A DNA stretch of 33,473 nt from UBA1774 sp045223835 (GCA_045223835.1 JBGUZS010000178.1:1-33473), one strand, 5' to 3'; positions 1 to 6,775 are shown, counted from the stretch's first letter. The notes: a model not told the origin generated them from the sequence alone. Translations and numbers: made by a program.

Positions 1-582
1 GGCCTTGGCGCTCTCGATTTCCTCCGGCGTGGGCTCATGGTCCGGCATGGGCATGGTGACATTGTAGTACCGCTCGGAGGAGTACACATGCGCCACCCGG
101 AAGCTGGGGGAATAGGTCCACAGGATCGCCCGGCCCACCAGATCCGTGGTGTAGCCGTGGCGCTTCTCGTTCAGGGGCTGGCCGGGGATCTGCACCGCCC
201 CGAAGTGGGCGTGGATCTCCACCAGGAAGGGGAGTTTGGGGTTCATCCCCTGCCGGCCTTCGATCACGGTGACCAGGGCGTTTTCGTCATCCAGGATCAG
301 GGTGAGGCCCAGCCGGGGCTGTACCCCGGGGATCTCCGCATTGATGAAATAGGTGTCTTCCTCCGCCTTGAGGCAGACGTATTCATCCGTCCGCTGCTCC
401 TCCCCCAGCTTGCCCCAGGTGACGGTATCCCGGTCGAAATGCAGGGTATAGTCATAGCCGCTGTCCATGCACAGGGTCAGGTCCCGGCCCGCCAGCTCGA
501 AGCACCGGGGCGGGCAGTACTGGCTCAGTCCCTCAAAGGTGGGCTGGCCGTTTTCCCCCATGACGATCTTTTCCTTTGGCAT
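1..582 (-). CDS. MoaF-like (calycin-fold) protein, 3' end outside window
   Basis: The minus-strand frame opens with ATG at 582-580 after a GGAGG ribosome site and stays open for 194 codons to the window edge, so the C-terminus is missing. The N-terminal half contains a GYDYTLHFDRDTVTWG segment. The C-terminal half contains GYTTDLVGRAILWTYSPSFR followed by HVYSSERYYNVT, which matches my memory of the MoaF C-terminal domain (VGR..lW.Ys....HvY). MoaF was named from molybdenum-cofactor clusters, but no moa or mog gene is visible here. The partner is a divergent URO-D/methyltransferase-like gene sharing the 583-719 intergenic region. A small-molecule-binding role in that gene's pathway is an inference. 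Family assignment is fairly sure; function is not. Confidence 0.72.
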   Translation of the reverse strand, partial: MPKEKIVMGENGQPTFEGLSQYCPPRCFELAGRDLTLCMDSGYDYTLHFDRDTVTWGKLGEEQRTDEYVCLKAEEDTYFINAEIPGVQPRLGLTLILDDENALVTVIEGRQGMNPKLPFLVEIHAHFGAVQIPGQPLNEKRHGYTTDLVGRAILWTYSPSFRVAHVYSSERYYNVTMPMPDHEPTPEEIESAKA

Positions 583-618
583 ATTTTTCCTCCTTTTTCG
601 TTTTGCTTTACTGCTCAC

Positions 619-647
619 ATTATACCGCCTGTCCCTTTGCGGCACAA
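619..647 (-). promoter_or_regulatory. Sigma-A promoter for the MoaF-like gene
   Basis: On the minus strand there is a -35-like TTGTGC (647-642), a 17-base spacer and a perfect TATAAT -10 (624-619), about 37 bases before the ATG at 582. It lies back to back with the plus-strand promoter at 655-683, so the two genes probably share regulatory sequence. Confidence 0.6.
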
Positions 648-654
648 GGGATTA

Positions 655-683
655 TTGCAATTTCATGAAGAGCGGATTATACT
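655..683 (+). promoter_or_regulatory. Sigma-A promoter for the URO-D-family gene
   Basis: TTGCAA (655-660), a 17-base spacer and TATACT (678-683) lie 36 bases before the ATG at 720. The -35 elements of this and the divergent minus-strand promoter are only 7 bases apart. Confidence 0.6.
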
Positions 684-719
684 GGAGGCAGAAAAGCAGT
701 ATTTGGAGGAGGACGCGCC

Positions 720-1700
720 ATGAACGCCAAGGAAAACTACCTGACCCTGCTCCGGGGGGAGATCCCCGAATACGTGCCCAGCATGTTCGAGCCCCGCAGC
801 GGCCGCTTCACGGAGGAATGGCTCACCCCCGTCTATGCGCCGGACGGACCCATCGTCACCGCTCTGGGGGTCACCTACGTGGGCAGCCCGGAGCTCATGA
901 ACGGCGCCATGCCCAAGCCCGGCTGCATCATCCTGGAGGACATCACCAAATGGCGGGATGTGATCCACACCCCCGACCTGAGCGGGGTGGACTGGGAGAA
1001 GTATTATACGGACAAAATCAAGGATATCGACCGCAGCGAAAAGTACATCCCCGTCACCGGCGGCGACTATTTCCTCACCCTCATCTCCTTCATGGGCTTC
1101 GAGAACGCCATGCTGGCCCTGTATGAGGAGCCGGAGGAGGTCAAGGCCCTGCTTGAATACGTTTCAGAGTTTTACCTGGAGGTACTGAAGCAGCAGATCC
1201 GGTGGATCAAGCCGGAGGTCATGTCCATCATGGACGACGATTCCGCCCTCCGGGCCCCCTTCTTCAGCGTGGAGATGTACCGGGAGTTCTTCAAGCCCTT
1301 CCAGAAGAAGCACTGCGACCTGGCGGCGGAGAACGGCATCCTCATGGAGCGGCACGACTGCGGCAGAAGCGAGCAGTTCGTGGGGGACTGGGTGGAAATG
1401 GGCATCCGCTGCTGGAACCCCGCCCAGACCACCAACGACCTGGTGGGGATCAAGAAGCGCTTCGGCCGGAAGATGGCCCTGAACGGGGCCTGGGACAGCC
1501 TGAAATGGGCGAACTGCGAGGACGAGGAGGCCTTCCGGGCCGCCCTGGTGGAGTATGTGGATACCTTCGCCCCGGACGGCGGCTTCGTGTTTGCCGCCAT
1601 GGGCGGCGGCAAGCCGGATTCCCCCGGCGCCAAGATGCGCCAGGACGCGGTGAACGACGTATACCAGAATTACGCCAAGGACTATTATAAGACCCACTAA
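720..1700 (+). CDS. URO-D-family protein (corrinoid methyltransferase-like)
   Basis: This 326-aa protein has the uroporphyrinogen-decarboxylase-type TIM barrel signature of MtaA/MtbA/MtvB-type methyltransferases rather than of haem-pathway HemE. Visible landmarks are MDDDSALRAPFFS near residue 165, the Zn-ligand-like HDCGR (H and C two residues apart) near 215, and NPAQTTNDL near 238. A second metal-ligand cysteine near the C-terminus is not obvious. The start is supported by GGAGGAGG about 8 bases upstream. It is monocistronic, ends in a strong terminator, and is divergent from a MoaF-like gene. Family members move methyl groups to or from corrinoid proteins or act on methoxylated aromatics; the substrate here cannot be read. 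No corrinoid protein gene is adjacent. Confidence 0.8.
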   Translation: MNAKENYLTLLRGEIPEYVPSMFEPRSGRFTEEWLTPVYAPDGPIVTALGVTYVGSPELMNGAMPKPGCIILEDITKWRDVIHTPDLSGVDWEKYYTDKIKDIDRSEKYIPVTGGDYFLTLISFMGFENAMLALYEEPEEVKALLEYVSEFYLEVLKQQIRWIKPEVMSIMDDDSALRAPFFSVEMYREFFKPFQKKHCDLAAENGILMERHDCGRSEQFVGDWVEMGIRCWNPAQTTNDLVGIKKRFGRKMALNGAWDSLKWANCEDEEAFRAALVEYVDTFAPDGGFVFAAMGGGKPDSPGAKMRQDAVNDVYQNYAKDYYKTH

Positions 1701-1717
1701 ACCTGGCAGACAGACTT

Positions 1718-1756
1718 CGGCCCGGGCGGGAGGTTTTCCCGCCCGGGCCGGTTTTT
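1718..1756 (+). terminator. Rho-independent terminator after the URO-D-family gene
   Basis: A perfect 14-bp GC-rich stem (1718-1731 with 1737-1750) with a 5-base loop is followed by G and five Ts (1752-1756). It begins 18 bases after the stop codon. The pcp stop codon (minus strand, 1757-1755) sits in the T tract. Confidence 0.92.
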
Positions 1757-2342
1757 ATGCGCCGATGCGCTCCGCCACCGCCGCCAGGGCGGCGGCGACG
1801 CCCCGGGTCAGGTCCTCCCGGCTCAGGCCGTCCTCCGGTCCGGGCACATGGATAAAGCCGCAGGGCAGGTCAGGCCGACAGGCTGCGGCATAGTGGAGCA
1901 CAGTATACATCAAACTGTTGCATACGAAGGTCCCGGCGGTATGGGACACCGCGGCGGGGACTCCCGCCTCCCGGATGGCGTCGGCCATGGCCTTCACCGG
2001 CAGAGTGGAAAAATACGCCGCCGGTCCGCCGGGGACCACGGCCTCGTCCACCGGCCGGTTCCCCTCGTTATCCGGCCGGGCGGCGTCCATGAGGTTGAGG
2101 GCCACCCGCTCCGGGGTGACGGCCTTCCTCCCCGCCGCCTGGCCCAGGCAGACGACGGCGTCCGGCCGGAGCTGCTCCGCCGCCTCCACCGCCAGCCGGG
2201 CGGAGAGGCCGAACACCGTGGGCAGGATGCGCTTCTCCAGCTTTGCGGAACTGATGCGCTCCGGCAAGGCCTCCAGCACCTCCAGGGAGGAATTGGTCTC
2301 CCCTCCCCCAAAGGGGTCGAAGGCGGTCACCAGGATGGTCAT
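1755..2342 (-). CDS. pcp: Pyroglutamyl-peptidase I
   Basis: A 195-aa cysteine peptidase (family C15) that removes N-terminal pyroglutamate from peptides in the cytoplasm. The N-terminus MTILVTAFDPFGGGETN is typical of the family. The catalytic triad is visible: Glu79 in ERVALNLMDA, Cys141 in GTFVCNSLMY and His165 in GFIHVP. Length is normal for the family (about 200-215 aa). The frame is open further upstream, but ATG 2342 has GGAGGG nine bases before it and begins exactly at the conserved N-terminus. It lies 25 bases downstream of the GH43 gene on the same strand, so the two probably form an operon. Confidence 0.95.
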   Translation of the reverse strand: MTILVTAFDPFGGGETNSSLEVLEALPERISSAKLEKRILPTVFGLSARLAVEAAEQLRPDAVVCLGQAAGRKAVTPERVALNLMDAARPDNEGNRPVDEAVVPGGPAAYFSTLPVKAMADAIREAGVPAAVSHTAGTFVCNSLMYTVLHYAAACRPDLPCGFIHVPGPEDGLSREDLTRGVAAALAAVAERIGA

Positions 2343-2367
2343 GGTCTTCCCTCCTTTTTCCGGAAGC

Positions 2368-3768
2368 TCATTCCAGGGCGAAGGAGGCCAGCATGGCGGC
2401 TCCCGGTCCCCGATAGGTGAAATACAGGGCATGGACCCCATCCGGGACGGAGATCCCGGCGGAGAACGCCGTCCACTGGTTCCGGAAGCCCAGGGGGATC
2501 CGCCCCAGGGGCTCCCCATCCAGTTCCGTGCGGACCTCGAAGCAGCCCCCGGCATAGCCCCGGGTGCGGAGGGTGATCCGGCGCACCCCCCGGCAGCGGA
2601 AATACTTGAAGCCCGCCGTCACCCCCTCCGTCATGGAGGCGATATACTGGGGCTCCTCATCCCCGTCCCGCCCGTCCTGGGTGAGCCGGGGGCGGTTGGG
2701 GGCCTGGCGGTCCGGGCGCAGGTCATCCCAGAACAGGCAGCAGGCCAGGCTCGCGGAGAATTCCCCCCGGCCCTCGAAGGGCTCCCCGCCTCCGCAGGAG
2801 GTCATCTCCGCCTGGGGCATGGAGCCGTCCGGCAGGACCTTCAGCCGCTCCAGGCAGCCCTGACGGCTGAACTCCGTGCCGTCGGTATGGCGGTGGTAGA
2901 AGATATACCGCTCCCCCGCCGCCTCCACCAGGCCTCCGTGGTTGTTGCCCCCCACATTGGTCCGTTTTTTCGGATCCTTCCAGCCGCCGACGCCGTAATC
3001 GCAGTTGCTTATCAGAACGCCCCCGTAGCGGAAGCCCCGGAGGGGATCCCGGCTGACGGCATAGCACAGCTCGTTCATCCACACGGAGGAATAGACGAAA
3101 TAATACAGGTCCCCGAATTTCCGGATGGAGGAGGCCTCGAAGAATTCATGGTCCTCGAAGCCGGTGCCCCGGCTGGTCTTGGCGCTGGGCGCCACGAAAA
3201 CCGGCCCCTCCAGCACCGTGAGCATATCCCGGTCCAGCACCGTGCCCATGGCGCCGCCCTTCTCCTTTTCATCCCGGAAGCAGACGCCCCCGGTATACAG
3301 ATAGGTCCGGTCCCCCTCCGTCAGCACCGCCGGATCGAACTGGGGATCCTCCCCGGGCCGCTCCCCCAGGAGGGTCCCGTCCGGATAGTGCACATGGCCG
3401 TAATACTCGTACTGCCCGGCGGGGGTATCGCATACCGCCACGGAGACGATATCCTGGTGGTCCAGCACATAGTAGAGGTAATACCGCCCGTCCGGCCCCC
3501 GGGTCACATCCGGGGCATACAGGCACTGCTCCCCGCCCCGGTTGTCCGGGTCCTGGGTCTTCCGGTAGATCACGCCCTCATAGCGCCAGTCCGTCAGGTC
3601 CCCCTCCGGAGCGGACCAGCAGACGTAGTCGTTCAGGCAGTAGACCCAGCCGTGGAGGCGGTCATGGGAGCCGTAAACGTATACCCGCCCGTCGAACAGG
3701 TGGGGCTCCCCGTCCGGGATGTACTCCCAGGAGGGGAGATAGGGATTGCGCAGAGGTTTTTCCGCCAT
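2368..3768 (-). CDS. Glycoside hydrolase family 43 with C-terminal CBM6-like module
   Basis: A 466-aa protein with a five-bladed beta-propeller GH43 domain (about residues 5-320) and a C-terminal beta-sandwich (about 345-466) resembling CBM6. Likely catalytic residues, by family pattern, are Asp19 (general base, in YIPDGEPHLFDG), Asp145 (pKa modulator, in PQFDPAV) and Glu211 (acid, in FFEASSIRK). Substrates of the family are xylo- or arabino-oligosaccharides; which one is not readable. No signal peptide is seen, so it is probably cytoplasmic and acts on imported oligosaccharides. An AAGGAGG site precedes the ATG. It is first in an operon with pcp; no sugar transporter is adjacent. Confidence 0.9.
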   Translation of the reverse strand: MAEKPLRNPYLPSWEYIPDGEPHLFDGRVYVYGSHDRLHGWVYCLNDYVCWSAPEGDLTDWRYEGVIYRKTQDPDNRGGEQCLYAPDVTRGPDGRYYLYYVLDHQDIVSVAVCDTPAGQYEYYGHVHYPDGTLLGERPGEDPQFDPAVLTEGDRTYLYTGGVCFRDEKEKGGAMGTVLDRDMLTVLEGPVFVAPSAKTSRGTGFEDHEFFEASSIRKFGDLYYFVYSSVWMNELCYAVSRDPLRGFRYGGVLISNCDYGVGGWKDPKKRTNVGGNNHGGLVEAAGERYIFYHRHTDGTEFSRQGCLERLKVLPDGSMPQAEMTSCGGGEPFEGRGEFSASLACCLFWDDLRPDRQAPNRPRLTQDGRDGDEEPQYIASMTEGVTAGFKYFRCRGVRRITLRTRGYAGGCFEVRTELDGEPLGRIPLGFRNQWTAFSAGISVPDGVHALYFTYRGPGAAMLASFALE

Positions 3769-3801
3769 GCTTCGCGCCCTCCTTGGCGTTCATTTTTCCC
3801 G

Positions 3802-3810
3802 ATTATACCA
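3802..3810 (-). promoter_or_regulatory. Extended -10 promoter for GH43-pcp
   Basis: The minus strand reads TG-G-TATAAT, an extended -10 with the TATAAT at 3807-3802, 33 bases upstream of the GH43 ATG. No good -35 is visible 17 bases further upstream, which fits an extended -10 promoter. Confidence 0.5.
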
Positions 3811-3839
3811 TGTTTCGGGGAAGGGAAAAAGGGGCGGCG

Positions 3840-3893
3840 GGATATTCCGCGCAGACGGAAGCGATAAGGGATGCTCTATCGCTCCGAATATCC
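3840..3893. repeat. Nested inverted repeat at the island edge
   Basis: GGATATTC (3840-3847) pairs with GAATATCC (3886-3893), and inside it AGCGATA (3860-3866) pairs with TATCGCT (3877-3883). The two perfect stems could form one long interrupted hairpin. There is no T tract on either side, so it is not an ordinary terminator. It sits at the boundary between GC-rich chromosome and the AT-rich island. Confidence 0.45.
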
Positions 3894-3973
3894 TGACCAT
3901 CGTGAGACGATCTATTGACCAGGGGAGCATGACACGGAGAAGCCTCCGGCAGATTTCTTTCTTTTGTCACTTG

Positions 3974-4018
3974 TTAAAACAAGCGCGTCAGCTTTCCATC
4001 TTGTGATAGCTGGCGCGC
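3974..4018 (-). terminator. Terminator of the small minus-strand envelope operon
   Basis: On the minus strand GCGCGCCAGCT (4018-4008) pairs with AGCTGACGCGC (3993-3983) through 11 positions including one G-U. TTGTTTT follows. It lies 34 bases beyond the stop codon at 4053, as expected for the end of that operon. Confidence 0.65.
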
Positions 4019-4052
4019 GATTCACTATTTCTGCAAGTATATTCTGAATCGT

Positions 4053-4304
4053 TTATCTATCGTAATTTGATGGCTTCATCCCCGATGCCCAGCAGTAGTT
4101 TTGATAGCAATTTTTACACATATTCGTATGTATAATATAATTCTTGTTGGTTTCATCGGAAAACGATCTGTTGCAGGAACGGCACGTTTTAGAGGCCGAA
4201 GAAGAATAACGTGTTGAACCGCTCCCATCAAATCATGCGCATAGGGAAGCAAACATGGCAATGACAATAATCAATATAACCGCTTTCTTTAGTCTGCTTG
4301 TCAT
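4053..4304 (-). pseudogene. Small lipoprotein with C-terminal zinc-ribbon-like motif, interrupted by in-frame TGA
   Basis: ATG 4304 has a near-perfect AAGGAGAG ribosome site. The frame gives a 23-aa hydrophobic signal (MTSRLKKAVILIIVIAMFAS, then LCA), then TGA at 4235-4233. The same frame then continues open for 59 more codons to TAA at 4055-4053. The continuation has a Ser-rich linker (SGSTRYSSSASKT) and two CxxC pairs, CRSC and CKNC, plus a further Cys. This resembles small Cys-rich lipoproteins I recall from gut Firmicutes. The TGA falls exactly where an L-C-A-[C] lipobox needs its cysteine, so one change from TGC or TGT to TGA explains it. No downstream start could rescue the export signal. 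It overlaps the upstream gene by ATGA. Most likely a recent nonsense mutation; recoding is possible but unsupported. Confidence 0.7.
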
Positions 4305-4684
4305 AACTCTCTCCTTAAATACACAATCCAGTAAAAGATGCTTCCGAATATATATGCCACGCAGTCCACTATATCTGTGGTTCCTCTTGTATAGATCGCA
4401 GGAAAGATATATTCCCAGCATATAGAACACAGACACCCAAATAGAATTGTTGGCAAGAATCGTATTATTCTTTTCTTTGACCCAATGCATAGCGATACCA
4501 GCACATTCGTTAGTCCAATAAAAACCATTGAACCCAGGAAATCGTTCAAATAGTTATTGGATATTATCCCAATTATCCCAGTTGTAACGGTTTGCTTCAG
4601 AAAATAACGATTTCCTAAGTATACGATCATGAATATCGCCACTGAACTGATATCTCTTTTTAATACATTTTTATCCAACGACAT
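4301..4684 (-). CDS. Four-helix membrane protein, VanZ-like in pattern
   Basis: A 127-aa integral membrane protein with hydrophobic segments near residues 13-28, 49-67, 74-90 and 104-122. The C-terminal half has WEYIFPAIYTRGTTDIVD, then a glycine-containing helix. This recalls the VanZ-like pattern (E..P...R..D..D), but I would not assign it to that family without a profile search. Its start overlaps the upstream 29-aa peptide gene by 14 bases, and its stop overlaps the next gene's ATG by 4 bases, so translation of the three is probably coupled. Codon use is AT-rich, unlike the flanks. Function unknown. Confidence 0.72.
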   Translation of the reverse strand: MSLDKNVLKRDISSVAIFMIVYLGNRYFLKQTVTTGIIGIISNNYLNDFLGSMVFIGLTNVLVSLCIGSKKRIIRFLPTILFGCLCSICWEYIFPAIYTRGTTDIVDCVAYIFGSIFYWIVYLRREL

Positions 4685-4760
4685 AGAATAAGACTAATGC
4701 CGCAAAAATCGCAAGTACTAGCAGGACGAATCCCCCACAGCCTTTATTGTTGTTATTCAA
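4671..4760 (-). CDS. 29-aa single-pass membrane peptide
   Basis: A short frame starts at TTG 4760 behind a GGGGGTG ribosome site and ends at TAA 4673-4671. It encodes MNNNNKGCGG followed by a 19-residue purely hydrophobic helix (FVLLVLAIFAALVLFYVVG). The polar Asn-rich head and single helix are like small membrane peptides or holin/toxin-sized peptides. It overlaps the start of the 127-aa membrane protein by 14 bases and is the first gene after the promoter at 4885-4913. Existence is inferred from the ribosome site, the clean hydrophobic helix and operon position. Function unknown. Confidence 0.5.
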   Translation of the reverse strand: MNNNNKGCGGFVLLVLAIFAALVLFYVVG

Positions 4761-4884
4761 ATATGTCACCCCCATATTGTAATGATATAAGACATGACCC
4801 TAACTGTTCGATACCTTCGATATATGCACGATCAAAATACCATCCCTATCGCTCCTTCTCTTAACAAGCATTATTCTTCCTGTA

Positions 4885-4913
4885 ATTATGCAGTATTACT
4901 TCCTCCTTGTCAA
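4885..4913 (-). promoter_or_regulatory. Consensus promoter of the small envelope operon
   Basis: On the minus strand there is a perfect TTGACA (4913-4908), a 17-base spacer and CATAAT (4890-4885). TTGAC is repeated just upstream (4920-4916), giving two TTGAC copies 7 bases apart. The -35 is within 50 bases of the divergent XRE regulator's start, so autoregulation and control of the operon from one operator region are likely (inference). Confidence 0.72.
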
Positions 4914-4926
4914 GAGTCAAAGGAAC

Positions 4927-4941
4927 TATAATTCCTATAAT
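4927..4941 (+). promoter_or_regulatory. Tandem TATAAT boxes ahead of the XRE regulator
   Basis: Two TATAAT hexamers (4927-4932 and 4936-4941) lie 22-36 bases before the regulator's ATG. The only -35-like match is TTGTCA (4907-4912), at non-ideal spacing and overlapping the divergent -35. It is a plausible but weak promoter, perhaps one needing or opposing a regulator. Confidence 0.4.
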
Positions 4942-4962
4942 CGACAGAAAGGAGGAAGTTCA

Positions 4963-5283
4963 ATGTTGCTGTTTGATCTTCATCAAATTGGAAACAAGTT
5001 GTTTGCACTCCGAAAACGCGCAGGTCTAACACAACAGGAACTAGCTGAAGCTGCAAACCTCTCTGACCGCACTTACGCAGATATTGAGCGTGGTGAGACA
5101 AATATGCGCGTCAGTACTCTGTTAAAGCTTTGTGAGACCCTTCACATTACACCCGACACAATCCTGACAGATCATGCTGATGAAGCAACTCCTTCCTTAG
5201 ACGAAATAATCGAACGGCTACAACGATGTTCCATGGCAGATCTCAACACTGCTCTGCGGCTTTTGAATGCTCTTTTTCCTTAG
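4963..5283 (+). CDS. XRE-family transcriptional regulator
   Basis: A 106-aa protein with a Cro/C1-type helix-turn-helix over about residues 9-67: IGNKLFALRKRAGLTQQELA, then SDRTYADIERG and the conserved VSTLLKLCETLHITPDTIL helix pair. The C-terminal 35 residues form a short acidic helical tail with no recognised domain. ATG 4963 has GGAGG eight bases upstream. It is divergent from the three-gene small membrane/lipoprotein operon and shares its promoter region, so it most likely represses both. AT-rich codon use matches the operon rather than the flanking chromosome, so the four genes probably arrived together. Confidence 0.85.
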   Translation: MLLFDLHQIGNKLFALRKRAGLTQQELAEAANLSDRTYADIERGETNMRVSTLLKLCETLHITPDTILTDHADEATPSLDEIIERLQRCSMADLNTALRLLNALFP

Positions 5284-5320
5284 AAAAACTGGTCGTGTTT
5301 ATAAACGGGTCTGATAACAG

Positions 5321-5366
5321 ATAGAGTGCTGGTCTCTAATATACCAATGGAGGGCCAGCACTCTAT
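5321..5366. repeat. 12-bp inverted repeat after the XRE gene
   Basis: ATAGAGTGCTGG (5321-5332) and CCAGCACTCTAT (5355-5366) are a perfect 12-bp inverted repeat with a 22-base loop, 37 bases after the regulator's stop. AT-rich sequence (attattaatctatta) follows rather than a clean T tract. It may work as a bidirectional terminator between this gene and the convergent glycosyltransferase, and it marks the right edge of the AT-rich island. Confidence 0.55.
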
Positions 5367-5400
5367 ATTATTAATCTATTATTTTGCTTAAATAATAACC

Positions 5401-6612
5401 TCAACGGTCTCGGACTGCCTGCTCCCCATGCTTCTCCCGGTATTCCCGGATCACCCGGCGGTATTTCTCCTCCACCTCCGCCACGATCTGCTCCCAGGTT
5501 TTGGCTACGGTGGTCTCCGCGTTCTTTCCCGCGGCCCGCCGCAGCTCCTCGTTTCCGAAGATCCGGCGGATCTCGGCGCACATGGCCTCCGGAGATTCCT
5601 CCGCCGTGAAGCCGTTTACATCCTTGGTGACAACCTCCGCCGCGTTGGAGCCGGCGGTGAGGAGGGCCGGCAGGCCCAGGGAGGCCGCCTCCCGCAGCAC
5701 CAGGGGAGAATTATCGTACACGGAGGGGAAGAAGAACAGGTCCGAGAAGAGGATCACCCCCGCCAGCAGGTCCCGGTCGTCGATCCGGCCAAGGAACCGG
5801 ACCATGCCCTCCGGAAGCTCCAGAGACTCCGCATACCGCCGGATCTCCTCCCCATCGTACCCATCCCCCGCGATGAGCAGACGGCAGTCCTCCCCGGTCT
5901 CCGCCAGCCGCTTCATGGTATCCAGCACCAGGCGGAGATTCTTATGCCAGATCAGCTGGCCGACGAAAAGGAGGGTCTTCCTCCCCTTCTCCAGCCCGAA
6001 TTCCGCCGCCGCCCGGGTGGCTAAGGGCTCCCGCTCCCCTTCCCCGATCCGGAAGGAGGAGCCGTTATCCATGACGAAGATTTCCCCCCGGTAGCCGTAG
6101 CTCCGCAGGGTCTCCGCCGTGCCCCGGGAGCAGGCCCAGACGCTGTCCACCCGCCGATAGAAGCGGACGATGCACTTCACCGCCGCCCGGGCCAAAAGCC
6201 GGGAGCCGGTGATATTCAGGGCATCGTCATAATACTTGGAATGGAAGGTGGCCACACAGGGGATATGATTCCGCCGCGCATAGGACGCGGCGAACATGCC
6301 CAGGAAGAAGGGGGAATGGATATGGAAGATATCCGGGCGGTAATCCCGGAGAAACCGCTTCAATCCCCGGTCCAGCCGGGGCAGGGGCAGAGGATACTCC
6401 GAAACGGAGAGCCCCGCGCGCTTCACCTGCACCGTCTCATACCCCAGCTCGGCATAGCTGCCCGGCTCCCTTTTCTGCTGGGGAAAGGCGACGGCGGTCT
6501 TCCCCTCCCGGTTCAGCAGAAGGGCATAGTTATGCACCGTCACCACCACCCCGTCGATCATGGGAAAATAGGTATCCACGAATTGGATGGTCCGAAGAGC
6601 CTGTTTGGCCAT
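5401..6612 (-). CDS. GT4-family glycosyltransferase
   Basis: A 403-aa GT-B fold retaining glycosyltransferase. The N-terminal domain has FVDTYFPMIDGVVVTVHNYA (residues 11-30, with the donor-site glycine), FHIHSPFFLG (96-105) and TFHSKYY (122-128). The C-terminal Rossmann domain has LFVGQLIWHKN, then VYDNSPLVLREAASLG near 300-312. In that last motif the usual first Glu of E-x7-E reads Asp. The closest pattern I recognise is the diacylglycerol glucosyltransferase/PimB-like group, so a glycolipid or cell-envelope substrate is likely. The frame is open upstream, but ATG 6612 has AGGAGG nine bases before it and starts the conserved domain. It is divergent from the MATE exporter. Confidence 0.85.
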   Translation of the reverse strand: MAKQALRTIQFVDTYFPMIDGVVVTVHNYALLLNREGKTAVAFPQQKREPGSYAELGYETVQVKRAGLSVSEYPLPLPRLDRGLKRFLRDYRPDIFHIHSPFFLGMFAASYARRNHIPCVATFHSKYYDDALNITGSRLLARAAVKCIVRFYRRVDSVWACSRGTAETLRSYGYRGEIFVMDNGSSFRIGEGEREPLATRAAAEFGLEKGRKTLLFVGQLIWHKNLRLVLDTMKRLAETGEDCRLLIAGDGYDGEEIRRYAESLELPEGMVRFLGRIDDRDLLAGVILFSDLFFFPSVYDNSPLVLREAASLGLPALLTAGSNAAEVVTKDVNGFTAEESPEAMCAEIRRIFGNEELRRAAGKNAETTVAKTWEQIVAEVEEKYRRVIREYREKHGEQAVRDR

Positions 6613-6686
6613 GGTCGGCAGCCTCCTGACTTTGTGTCTCTCCGCCCGCCGCAATGGGCATGAACACGGCATGACGGATATTTTGT

Positions 6687-6695
6687 ATTATATCA
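6687..6695 (-). promoter_or_regulatory. Extended -10 promoter for the glycosyltransferase
   Basis: The minus strand reads TG-A-TATAAT, with the hexamer at 6692-6687, about 75 bases before the ATG at 6612. The hexamer at the -35 position (GGTACA) is poor, which is compatible with an extended -10. Confidence 0.45.
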
Positions 6696-6775
6696 CAAAA
6701 TTACAGCTATGTACCGGGAATATTTGATAGACAGACATAACATTTCGTTTTCAGGCGAAAAAGCGGGTTTTCCTC

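Noticed and set aside
1918..3867. Open plus-strand frame of about 650 codons opposite pcp and GH43
   Set aside because: Low-complexity product antisense to two recognised enzymes.
4190..4240. SECIS element or selenocysteine insertion at the TGA of the small lipoprotein
   Set aside because: No convincing hairpin with a conserved apical loop directly follows the TGA, and no selenium genes are in the window. Kept only as a remote possibility under the nonsense-codon finding.
5401..5581. Short frames overlapping the end of the glycosyltransferase as possible extra genes
   Set aside because: Arg/Gly-rich shadows of the GT4 gene with no ribosome site of their own.
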